Source of the DNA: Bacteroidales bacterium UBA2712
Lineage (GTDB): Bacteria; Bacteroidota; Bacteroidia; Bacteroidales; Paludibacteraceae
Assembly (NCBI GenBank): GCA_002354055.1
Contig: DEKW01000005.1
Coordinates: 124,001-188,000 of the forward strand
DNA: 64,000 nucleotides
Direction: 5' to 3'
The notes beneath the pieces were generated by a model. That model was given only the letters and a program-made list of their open reading frames with translations. It did no database searches and was not told the DNA's origin. Positions 1-7,650 of this stretch are shown here, in pieces; within the stretch, counting starts at the first letter, position 1, and every line of letters begins with the position of its first letter. A program made the translations under genes and the position numbers.

Positions 1-1
1 A

Positions 2-484
2 GAAGCCATCAGCCATCAGTTATCAGCGTTCAACGGAATTCATGTCGTTTGGCAGACGGGTAAGGTGTATTACGAGAAATGCAAAGCCGTTTGGGAAGCA
101 GCCGGCAAACCGGCGAATATCGAGTGCCTGGATTTCCTGAGCGACATGCCGGAGCGCTATGCGCAGGCAGATCTGGTGATCTCCCGCGCAGGAGCTTCGT
201 CCATCAGCGAGATATGCTTGTTGGGCAAACCGGCCATCTTGGTGCCCTCTCCGAACGTAGCCGAAGATCATCAGACGCATAACGCTATGGCGCTGGTGAA
301 CCGCGATGCGGCGGTGTTGGTACGCGATGCGGAAGCGGCAGAGAAGTTGATTCCGACGGCGCTGACCCTGTTAGAGGACAAAGCCAAGTTAGAGGTGCTG
401 CACACGAATGTACTGAAACTAGCGCAGGCCGATTCCGCTACACGCATTGCGAAAGAGGTGATGGCGTTGGCTAATAGGGTTTAG
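2..484 (+). CDS. murG: MurG, C-terminal part (UDP-GlcNAc:lipid I GlcNAc transferase)
   Basis: The last 160 residues of the glycosyltransferase that adds GlcNAc to lipid I to make lipid II on the inner face of the cytoplasmic membrane. The gene begins before the window; the frame is open from base 2. Visible signatures of the C-terminal GT28 domain are HVVWQTGK, the glycine-rich SRAGASSISEI nucleotide-sugar site and the PSPNVAEDHQTHNA stretch, all highly typical of MurG. Bases 5-26 (encoding AISHQLSA) are a short imperfect tandem repeat built on gccatca, similar in style to repeats elsewhere in the window. The stop codon lies inside another repeat that fills the gap to the next gene. Confidence 0.93.
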   Translation, partial: EAISHQLSAFNGIHVVWQTGKVYYEKCKAVWEAAGKPANIECLDFLSDMPERYAQADLVISRAGASSISEICLLGKPAILVPSPNVAEDHQTHNAMALVNRDAAVLVRDAEAAEKLIPTALTLLEDKAKLEVLHTNVLKLAQADSATRIAKEVMALANRV

Positions 485-545
485 GATTTAGGGTTTAGGA
501 TTTAGGGTTTAGGTTTTAGGGTTTAGGATTTAAGATTTAGGAAAT
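478..545. repeat. TTTAGG-type degenerate tandem repeat at gene junction
   Basis: About nine units of 6-8 bases of the form (g/a)gg(t)tttag fill the whole space between murG and the glucosaminidase gene. The murG stop codon TAG is part of the first unit. The same family recurs at 1926-1987 and 4310-4326, and reversed inside a coding region at 60733-60778. Confidence 0.85.
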
Positions 546-1649
546 ATGAAAAAACTGTTTATTTTAGGTGTGCTGATGATCGGCACGATGAGTAGTTGGG
601 CGCAGAAACAGAACCCGACGTATCTGGCATACATCGAGGAATGGAAAGCCATCGCCATTCAGGAGCAGGAGGATTACGGCATCCCTGCCAGTATCACGAT
701 GGCGCAAGCGCTGCTGGAGTCCCAGGCAGGACAGAGCGAACTGGCGGTGAACGCCAATAACCATTTCGGCATCAAATGTACGAGCGAGTGGTTCGGTAGC
801 GTTTATTACCACGACGACGATAAGAAAGACGATTGTTTTCGTCAGTACGGCAATGCTGCAGAGAGTTTCAAGGACCACTCGATTTTCCTCAAGCGGCCGC
901 GTTACTCGACCTGTTTCGAGATAGCGGTAGAGGACTACGAGGGTTGGGCCCGCCGTCTCAAGGAGTGCGGTTATGCCACCGATCCGTCGTATGCACCGAA
1001 GTTGATCAAGATCATCGAGGACTACCGTCTGGATACCTTGACCATCAAGCCTGCAACGGAGACCGTAGCTGTAGCCGCGGTAGCAGCTGCAGCCGCAGAG
1101 CCTGCCGACAGAGTACAGACTGAGGAAGCCGTTGACACAGTAGCTAAACCGGCACCCAAACCCAAGCGTCCGCTGAAGGCTACAGTCGTACGCCGTTCGG
1201 AGCCGATCATGGTGATTCATAATGATCCCGAACCACCATACGTAGAACCGCTGACCGCGAAAGAGGAGCGAGACAGCTTCTTCCTGATGCACCCCCGTAA
1301 GAAATGCAACGGCATCCACTACGTGACAGCGCGTGAGGGCGACACCTATTCAAACGTAGCGTTCCGTCTCAACGTACGCGAACGTGACCTGCGTGAGGAT
1401 AACGACGCCTTGGGTCGCGAGTTGGCGAAAGGCGACCGGATCTATCTCTCGGCAAAAAAGAACACCGGTGAGGAACCGTTTGTGTGGAGCCACACCGGAC
1501 AGTCGCTCTGGCAACTGAGCCAGGAGGTAGGCGTGAAGATTGAGGCGATTCAGAAATGGAATGAACTCGACCCGATGATCCGTACTTTCCGTACGCGGCA
1601 GCGGATATACCTGCATAAGACCAAAGAAGAAGATGCCTACCAGCGCTAA
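546..1649 (+). CDS. Secreted glucosaminidase with two C-terminal LysM domains
   Basis: A 367-residue exported protein predicted to cut glycan strands of peptidoglycan. Signal peptide: residues 1-19, ending SSWA before a Gln. A flagellar FlgJ/mannosyl-glycoprotein endo-beta-N-acetylglucosaminidase-type domain covers about residues 35-165, with the catalytic Glu in ALLESQAGQSELA (about residue 58) and the NNHFGIKC motif. An Ala/Pro-rich linker (about 175-215) follows, then LysM-like peptidoglycan-binding modules at about 258-306 and 313-360. Its 3' end overlaps the next gene by 17 bases, so the two are probably co-translated. The family role is in cell-wall turnover or daughter-cell separation; the precise role here is inferred. 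Confidence 0.88.
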   Translation: MKKLFILGVLMIGTMSSWAQKQNPTYLAYIEEWKAIAIQEQEDYGIPASITMAQALLESQAGQSELAVNANNHFGIKCTSEWFGSVYYHDDDKKDDCFRQYGNAAESFKDHSIFLKRPRYSTCFEIAVEDYEGWARRLKECGYATDPSYAPKLIKIIEDYRLDTLTIKPATETVAVAAVAAAAAEPADRVQTEEAVDTVAKPAPKPKRPLKATVVRRSEPIMVIHNDPEPPYVEPLTAKEERDSFFLMHPRKKCNGIHYVTAREGDTYSNVAFRLNVRERDLREDNDALGRELAKGDRIYLSAKKNTGEEPFVWSHTGQSLWQLSQEVGVKIEAIQKWNELDPMIRTFRTRQRIYLHKTKEEDAYQR

Positions 1650-1929
1650 TACCCTCTCCATCACGGACGCCCTCGTGGATTTCTTACGCGAGAGCGGTCT
1701 GGAACAGACGGTGATGGACAGGCAGATAGAGGAAGTATGGCCCCAAGTGATGGGTGAGACTGTTCAGAAACTCACACGATCCGTGGAGGTGAAGGACGGT
1801 ACGCTCTATGTGCGTGTCAACTCCGCGGCGCTGAAGACGCAACTGTTTGAGAACCGGTTTGAACTGGTACGCAAACTCAACGAGGCCGTCGGTGCTCCTG
1901 CGATTAGGGATTGCAGAATATTGGGGTAG
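1633..1929 (+). CDS. DUF721 domain protein (DciA-like)
   Basis: A 98-residue protein of the DUF721 family, small cytoplasmic proteins related to the helicase-loading factor DciA. The pattern 'WPQVMGETVQKLT' followed by an 'LYVRVNSAALKTQL' strand-helix is typical of the domain. The ATG lies inside the 3' end of the upstream glucosaminidase gene (17-base overlap). In this phylum DUF721 genes often lie near recF or gyrase genes; that context is absent here. A role in replication is inferred from the family only. Confidence 0.78.
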   Translation: MPTSANTLSITDALVDFLRESGLEQTVMDRQIEEVWPQVMGETVQKLTRSVEVKDGTLYVRVNSAALKTQLFENRFELVRKLNEAVGAPAIRDCRILG

Positions 1930-1987
1930 GATTCAGGATTTAGGGTTTAGGGTTTATGGTTTAGGTTTTATGGTTTAGGGTTTAGAG
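1926..1987. repeat. TTTAGG-type repeat between DUF721 gene and mutS2
   Basis: Degenerate units (ggtttag, ggatttag, ggttttat) occupy all of the space between the DUF721 stop, which is within the first unit, and the GTG start of mutS2, which directly abuts the last unit. It is the same family as 478-545. Confidence 0.85.
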
Positions 1988-4309
1988 GTGTTTTATCCCA
2001 CAAACATAGAAGAGAAGATTGACTTCACGGTGATTCGTGAAGAGTTGCGTCGTCGGTGTACGTCGGGTCTGGGACGCGAGCGTGTAGAGGTGATGCAGAT
2101 GGAGACGGAGTACGCGAAGGTGCAGGCGATGCTGACCATCACGGACCAGATGCGTATGGCGCATGAGGACGCGAAAGTGAGCTTGCCCCGTGGAGAGATC
2201 TATGACCTGAGAGAGTCCATCGCACGGATACGGATTGAGGGTCTGTTCATGGACGAAGCAGAGCTGGATGAGTTGCGCAAGAGTCTGAGTTTCGCCGTAG
2301 AGATCGAGCAGTGTTTTGCGGCGATGGACGAGACGCGCTACGGGGCGTTGAAGGGATTAGCGGATGAAGGGGTTAGAGGATTAGGAGGAATCGTGAAAGC
2401 TATCGACCGTGTGTTAGACCGCTACGGCAAGATTGCTGATAACGCGTCGCCTGAGTTAGCCCGTATCCGTCGGGAGATAGCCAACCAGCAAGGCAGTGTC
2501 AGCAGGACGTTAGCTGCTATATTGCGCCAAGCAAAAACCGACGGATACGTCGATAGCGATGCGGCGCCGACCTTACGTGAAGGACGGCTCGTGATTCCTG
2601 TCTCGCCGGGATTCAAAAGGAAGATAGGCGGTATCGTACACGACGAGTCGGCTACCGGCAAGACGGTTTATGTAGAGCCGCAACAGGTGGTGGATGCGAA
2701 TAATAAGATTCGTGAGTTAGAGGGTGCCGAGCGGCGTGAGCGGATACGAATACTGCGCGAAGTGACGGACTATATACGCCCGCAGAGCGAGCAGATCATG
2801 GCGAGTCAGCAGATGTTGGCAGAAGTGGACTTCCTCAACGCCAAAGTGTCCTTGGCGCAAGCGATGAAAGCCATCCGTCCGGAGTTAGTGGACGGTCCGC
2901 TCGTCGAATGGTCGGAAGCCCGACACCCGGTGCTGTGGCTGCACTACGCGCCGCAGGGCAAGACCGTCGTGCCGCTCTCTATCCGATTAGAGAAAGACAA
3001 GAACAGGGTCCTCGTCATCAGCGGACCGAATGCCGGCGGTAAATCCGTATGCCTCAAGACCGTGGCAATGATGCAATACATGCTGCAATGCGGTCTGCTG
3101 GTGCCCGTAGCGGAACAGAGCAGGGCAGGGGTGTTTGACAACCTGATGATCGATATCGGCGACGAACAGTCGATTCAGGATGAGTTATCGACCTATTCGT
3201 CCCACCTGCGCAACATGAGGGCATTCCTTCGTCAGGCAGATGAGCGGACGCTGATTCTCATCGACGAGATGGGAACGGGCACAGAGCCGATGATCGGCGG
3301 TGCGATAGCCGAGGCGATACTGCGTGAGTTGGTAGAGAGAAGAGTCTTCGGCGTGATCACCACCCACTATACCAACCTCAAGCATTTCGCCGAAGAGACC
3401 GAAGGGGTGGTGAACGGCGCGATGCTGTACGACCGCGGTGCGATGCGGCCGTTGTTCCAACTATCCATCGGTCAAGCCGGCAGCTCTTTCGCTATCGAGA
3501 TAGCACGCCAAACGGGCTTGAGCGAAGAGATCATCCGGTACGCAACGGACTTGGTAGGCGAGGAGCATATCGACTACGACAAACAGCTGCAAGATATCGC
3601 CCGCGACAAGCGATACTGGGAGAACAAACGGCAGGCTATCCGGCAGAAAGAGAAAGCCTTGGAGGCCCGCATGGCGGAGTATGAAGAGCGCATGGCGGGT
3701 GTGAAGAAAGAGAAGAAAGAGATTCTGGAAGAGGCACGGCAGGAAGCGGAGCGGTTGTTGCAACAATCCAACGCCACCATCGAGCGTACCATCCGCGAGA
3801 TCAAAGAGGCCAAGGCTGACAAGGAGAAGACCAAGGCGGCAAGACAGAAGGTGGAACAGATGAAGGAGAAAGTCGAAAGTCAAAAGCCGAAAGTAGAGAG
3901 TCAAAAGTCGAAAGAAGAAAGTCGAAAGAAAGGCGTGATGCGGGATTTCTCAGAGTTAAGGAAACTAAGCAAGACGATGACCAAAGAGCAGGAGACGAAG
4001 AGCAATATCTCTGTACGAAGCACGGTTCGGCAGCGGACCTTGGCGTTCGAGCGAACCTTAGATCTGCGCGGCTATCGGGCTGACGAGGCGTTAGAGAAAC
4101 TGATTGCGTACATGGACGATGCGCTGATGGTCGGTGCAGGTGAAGTGACGATCCTGCATGGGACGGGTACGGGCGCTTTGAAGCAACTGACGAGAGATTA
4201 CCTCAATGACCTCAACCGCCAGCGACGCAAACGCGGACAGATCGCGTTAGAGTTCGGCGACGGCGATGTGAACCACGGCGGCGCAGGGCTGACGGTGGTG
4301 AGGATTTAA
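1988..4309 (+). CDS. mutS2: MutS2 endonuclease/ATPase
   Basis: A 773-residue MutS2-family ATPase. The family acts on branched DNA or collided ribosomes in different bacteria; which applies here is unknown. Walker A GPNAGGKS lies near residue 347 and the DEMGTGTEP Walker B/signature near 423. A long coiled coil at about 525-640 leads to a C-terminal Smr nuclease domain from about 690 with LDLRGYRADEA and HGTGTGALK. The start is a GTG immediately after a repeat tract, and the next residues FYPTNIEEKIDF fit a normal MutS2 N-terminus. Two insert-like repeats occur in frame: residues about 123-135 (ADEGVRGLGG) and about 627-648 (EKVESQKPKVESQKSKEES). Confidence 0.95.
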   Translation: MFYPTNIEEKIDFTVIREELRRRCTSGLGRERVEVMQMETEYAKVQAMLTITDQMRMAHEDAKVSLPRGEIYDLRESIARIRIEGLFMDEAELDELRKSLSFAVEIEQCFAAMDETRYGALKGLADEGVRGLGGIVKAIDRVLDRYGKIADNASPELARIRREIANQQGSVSRTLAAILRQAKTDGYVDSDAAPTLREGRLVIPVSPGFKRKIGGIVHDESATGKTVYVEPQQVVDANNKIRELEGAERRERIRILREVTDYIRPQSEQIMASQQMLAEVDFLNAKVSLAQAMKAIRPELVDGPLVEWSEARHPVLWLHYAPQGKTVVPLSIRLEKDKNRVLVISGPNAGGKSVCLKTVAMMQYMLQCGLLVPVAEQSRAGVFDNLMIDIGDEQSIQDELSTYSSHLRNMRAFLRQADERTLILIDEMGTGTEPMIGGAIAEAILRELVERRVFGVITTHYTNLKHFAEETEGVVNGAMLYDRGAMRPLFQLSIGQAGSSFAIEIARQTGLSEEIIRYATDLVGEEHIDYDKQLQDIARDKRYWENKRQAIRQKEKALEARMAEYEERMAGVKKEKKEILEEARQEAERLLQQSNATIERTIREIKEAKADKEKTKAARQKVEQMKEKVESQKPKVESQKSKEESRKKGVMRDFSELRKLSKTMTKEQETKSNISVRSTVRQRTLAFERTLDLRGYRADEALEKLIAYMDDALMVGAGEVTILHGTGTGALKQLTRDYLNDLNRQRRKRGQIALEFGDGDVNHGGAGLTVVRI
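2355..2390. repeat. In-frame GGATTAG-type repeat in mutS2
   Basis: Short units ggattag/gggttag repeated with a spacer encode a Gly-rich loop in the N-terminal domain. The look matches the gene-junction repeats such as 37686-37723. That it is an insertion relative to other MutS2 proteins is inferred from memory of the family, not an alignment. Confidence 0.5.
3868..3930. repeat. In-frame AAAGTCGAAAG repeat in mutS2 linker
   Basis: Units gtcgaaagtcaaaag, with variants, are repeated about four times and encode VESQKPK/VESQKSK/EESRKK in the linker before the Smr domain. The same unit is found in frame in the MATE gene at 59531-59562. Confidence 0.85.
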
Positions 4310-4328
4310 GAATTAGGATTTAGGAAAT

Positions 4329-5042
4329 ATGAAGAAGATTTTGTATTTAGTAGTTTGCCTCGTGTGCAGTATGGCGGCGTGGGCAGGCAACCCGGGTTTC
4401 GGTGACCGCAAGTACACCATCTCCGGCATGGCGGAGTACAGCTACAACAAGACCTGGGGACACCATGCGAACTTCGATATACAGGGCTTGATGCCCTTCA
4501 ATCCGCATTTTGAGATGGAGGCGAGGTTACAGTTCTCCACGGCGAACGTGCATTCGGGTGCTCTTCAGTTGCGGCCGAAATTTGAACTCCCCGTAGGAGA
4601 GATGTTCCTGGAGACGGATATCTACTACCGCGGCGTGGCAAGAAATCGAATAGGCGACATGACCGCTGCACTCGGAGTGGGGTACCGGATGGATTATGTA
4701 TCCGTGACTTTGGGTTTGTATAGCCGCGTGATAGATAACTGGGATCGGTCGTGGTACAACGACGAGACTTTTGTGGTGGAGCCGTTCAATCTCTTATACC
4801 GCATCGAGGTCTTCTGCCGGCCGCAGAATAACCCGTGGAATCTATCATTTATGTTCAGCAACGTAGATGACTACCAGATGGAGCGCATGTACCAACCGCT
4901 CTTCTCGGTCGGGGCTTACTACGACGTGGCTGACCACTGGCGACTGAATTTCTGGGCACAATGTAAACCCACCGGTATGTTCCATCTCGACGCGACGTTC
5001 TACGGCGCTACTTTCAGAACAGGATTCAGCTATCGTTTTTAA
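4329..5042 (+). CDS. Putative outer-membrane beta-barrel protein
   Basis: A 237-residue protein with a clear signal peptide (MKKILYLVVCLVCSMAAWA). The mature part alternates polar and aromatic residues in short strands (for example YTISGMAEYSYNKTW, FRTGFSYRF) and ends in an aromatic Phe, as expected for an outer-membrane barrel of about 8-10 strands. I do not recognise a specific family. It is 12 bases upstream of the calcineurin-like lipoprotein and preceded by a short TTTAGG-type repeat (4310-4326), so the two are likely co-expressed. Confidence 0.7.
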   Translation: MKKILYLVVCLVCSMAAWAGNPGFGDRKYTISGMAEYSYNKTWGHHANFDIQGLMPFNPHFEMEARLQFSTANVHSGALQLRPKFELPVGEMFLETDIYYRGVARNRIGDMTAALGVGYRMDYVSVTLGLYSRVIDNWDRSWYNDETFVVEPFNLLYRIEVFCRPQNNPWNLSFMFSNVDDYQMERMYQPLFSVGAYYDVADHWRLNFWAQCKPTGMFHLDATFYGATFRTGFSYRF

Positions 5043-5054
5043 GGAGGAAAGGCA

Positions 5055-5945
5055 ATGAAAAAGAATTATCTCTATATAGCAGTAGCGCTGCTGTTGAGCG
5101 CTTGCAACGAAAACAGTACCTTGGATATGGCCGGCATGTTCTCGCCGAACGGAGAGGTGGTGAACACGCGTTTTGAGCAGTCGATGGCGTATAACCAGAC
5201 CCGTGGGGAGATCAGTCTCAACATGGGCGCCGACGACTACGTAATCTATGTATGTACCGATAGCCATATCACCCGTAAGACGCATAAGAACCTCGACTAT
5301 TTCGTAGCCCAATACAAAGCAGAGACAGCTCCGAAGATCGCGATCCATTTAGGCGACGTGATCGATGCACAGAAGAATTTCCCTTGCGCAGACAGTATCC
5401 TGCATTTTCCCGGTCAGACGATTGCCGATACCGTCTTTGTGACCCCCGGCAACCACGATATCTATTTCAAGCAGTGGTCGGAGTACCGCGGTTTCTTCAA
5501 GAGCGGTACGTATTGGTTCGAGACCCGCAACGGTGCGAAGAAGTTGGATCTGTTCATCTGTCTGGACAGCGCCGAAGGAACGCTTGGCACGAAGCAGACG
5601 AAATGGCTGAAGGAGTTGTTAGAGGCTAAATCCAAAGAGGCTTACCGCCGCATCATCGTCTATACGCATACGCATCTATGGAAACTCGACATGTCGCAAG
5701 GCCACACGTCGAATATGGCTCTGGAAGAGACCTACGAGTTGACGAGTCTTCTCTCCGAATACAAAATACCGTACGTGTGGAGTGGTCACCAGCACGCACG
5801 GCAATCGGTATTCTTTAAGGGCGTCAATTATTTAGTGCTCAACGCGACGAAAGACAGTGAGAAGGGGCAGTCCTATATGAAGGTCAATATGGGCGATGCC
5901 GCTATCTATCACTACATCGATTATCCCTCTATCGACAACCTTTAA
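5055..5945 (+). CDS. Calcineurin-like metallophosphoesterase lipoprotein
   Basis: A 296-residue lipoprotein: the signal sequence ends in LLLSAC, so Cys17 is the probable lipidation site. The metal-ligand motifs of the calcineurin-like fold are all present in order: DSH (near residue 72), HLGDVID, TPGNHD, THTH and SGHQHA. This predicts a dinuclear-metal phosphoesterase outside the cytoplasm; the substrate cannot be told. A ggagg lies 9 bases before the ATG, a rather good Shine-Dalgarno for this window. The 3' end overlaps the convergent LRR gene by 17 bases. Confidence 0.88.
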   Translation: MKKNYLYIAVALLLSACNENSTLDMAGMFSPNGEVVNTRFEQSMAYNQTRGEISLNMGADDYVIYVCTDSHITRKTHKNLDYFVAQYKAETAPKIAIHLGDVIDAQKNFPCADSILHFPGQTIADTVFVTPGNHDIYFKQWSEYRGFFKSGTYWFETRNGAKKLDLFICLDSAEGTLGTKQTKWLKELLEAKSKEAYRRIIVYTHTHLWKLDMSQGHTSNMALEETYELTSLLSEYKIPYVWSGHQHARQSVFFKGVNYLVLNATKDSEKGQSYMKVNMGDAAIYHYIDYPSIDNL

Positions 5946-7650
5946 ACGCATTCTTGCCGATCACTACTTCGGGCGCCAGAACCGGCGTCCGTAAGTATTT
6001 ACAATCCATGAAGGCCTCGACACCGATGGTCTTCAGGGAGTCATTCCATTGTACCTCTCGCAGACTGCGGCAGCCGTAGAAAGCGCCGTCGTCGATGTGC
6101 TTGAGAGAAGCATTGAGGATGAGTTTCTGAAGATTGATACATTGTGCGAAAGCCCCTTGGTGGAGGCGTTCGAGCGATGCAGGCAGTTGGACCTCCTCCA
6201 GCATCTTACACTCCTGGAAGGCACCTTCTTCGATCATGTGGATATGATCGACGAGGGCGATGCCGCGGAGTTGCTGACAGTTATGGAAGGCGCGCACGCC
6301 GATACGGAAAGTAGAGAGAGGGATGTTGATCTTCTCCAACGCCAGACATCCGTCGAGTGCTTCGTCGCCGATGGCGTATATACCATCCGGTAAGTCGATG
6401 CGGTAGAGACGCGTGCAGCCCTGGAAGGCCTGCTTGGGCAGCGAGTTGACGCCATAAGGGATGACGATCTTACGCAAAGTCGCGCAGCCTGCAAACACCT
6501 GATCGCCCATGAAGTTGAGCGTCGAAGGGAGGTCGATAACTTCTATGTTGGTACAGCCGGCGAAGACCCCTGCGTCCAAACGGCGCAAACGGGCAGGGAG
6601 TTTGATCTCTTTGAGTCCGCGGCAGGTGAAGAACGTAGCGCGCTCCAGCACCTCGATCTTGTCACTCAGGATCTGCTCTTTGAGGTTGACGCAGCCGTAG
6701 AAAGCACCGGCACCCAAATGCTCCAACTCGCGCGGTAGGAGTGCGTTCTTGAGCAGACCGCAGTTATAGAAAGCGAAGTTGCCTACCGTGCGGACCGTAG
6801 CAGGGATCGTGACGTCAATGAGGTTCTCACATTGGTAGAAACAAGCGGTAGGAACGGCCGTGACGGTCTCGGGGATAACGACGGTGCGCAGGTTCTTGCG
6901 GTTGGCGAACGCCCGCTCTGCGATAAGGCGGATGGGGATCTTGTTCTTGAAGATATATTTCGAGGGCAGGTCGTTGTTGGTCGCCACGAGGCAGTCGTCG
7001 AGGATGAGGGCTCCTTTCTTCCATTTCTTCTCGTTCTGATAGATGCCGCAACCGAGGAAAGCGTCCTCGCCGATGGAGGTGATGGTCTTGGGAATGACCA
7101 CTTTCTGCAGGTTCTTGCAATCGCGGAAGGTCTCATGGTCGATGCGGGAGATGCAGGACGGCAGTTCGACACGTTGGAGCGCCTTATTGCCCTGGAATGC
7201 ACCGGCAGCGATGAGGCGGGTTCCTTCGGGAACGACGAACCGCGGTTTGATCGTCTTGTCCGTGGCGATGAGGATAGAGTCTATCCAGAGACAACCGTCC
7301 TTCCAGTTTTCCTTTTTGAGCATGATACCCGTGCCGTCAAAAGCCGAGCGATAGACGCGCTCGATGGTCTTCGGCAGGACGATGGCGGTGAGGCTCTTGC
7401 AGCCCTTGAAAGCCTTGTCGCCGATAGCGATGACTGTGTAGGTGTTCTGCCCCACTACGATGGTCTCGGGGATCAGTAGTTCTCCGGAGGCTTTGGGATT
7501 GAGCGTCACTTCCGCCGTCAGACGGTTGTCATCGACGGTATAATGTACATCTTGATACTGCGCATCTTCGGCGCAAACGAGATTAGCGACTAATACGGCG
7601 ACCGGTAAGATCATATACCGCTTCGCCCATGCGGATAAACAATTTGCCAT
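5929..7650 (-). CDS. Secreted BspA-type leucine-rich repeat protein
   Basis: About 573 residues, nearly all made of BspA-like LRR_5 repeats of about 23 residues (consensus AF.GC..L..I.LP..L..I), at least 16 copies from about residue 75 to the end. I place the start at 7650 (MANCLSAWAKRYMILPVAV), which gives a signal peptide; the frame is also open to 7695, but that extension would lie in the 3' end of the upstream gene and reads through a repeat-like tract. It overlaps the beta-helix gene by about 68 bases, so coupling is likely. BspA-type proteins often mediate adhesion or cargo display on the cell surface. No C-terminal sorting domain is visible. Confidence 0.82.
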   Translation of the reverse strand: MANCLSAWAKRYMILPVAVLVANLVCAEDAQYQDVHYTVDDNRLTAEVTLNPKASGELLIPETIVVGQNTYTVIAIGDKAFKGCKSLTAIVLPKTIERVYRSAFDGTGIMLKKENWKDGCLWIDSILIATDKTIKPRFVVPEGTRLIAAGAFQGNKALQRVELPSCISRIDHETFRDCKNLQKVVIPKTITSIGEDAFLGCGIYQNEKKWKKGALILDDCLVATNNDLPSKYIFKNKIPIRLIAERAFANRKNLRTVVIPETVTAVPTACFYQCENLIDVTIPATVRTVGNFAFYNCGLLKNALLPRELEHLGAGAFYGCVNLKEQILSDKIEVLERATFFTCRGLKEIKLPARLRRLDAGVFAGCTNIEVIDLPSTLNFMGDQVFAGCATLRKIVIPYGVNSLPKQAFQGCTRLYRIDLPDGIYAIGDEALDGCLALEKINIPLSTFRIGVRAFHNCQQLRGIALVDHIHMIEEGAFQECKMLEEVQLPASLERLHQGAFAQCINLQKLILNASLKHIDDGAFYGCRSLREVQWNDSLKTIGVEAFMDCKYLRTPVLAPEVVIGKNAFKGCR

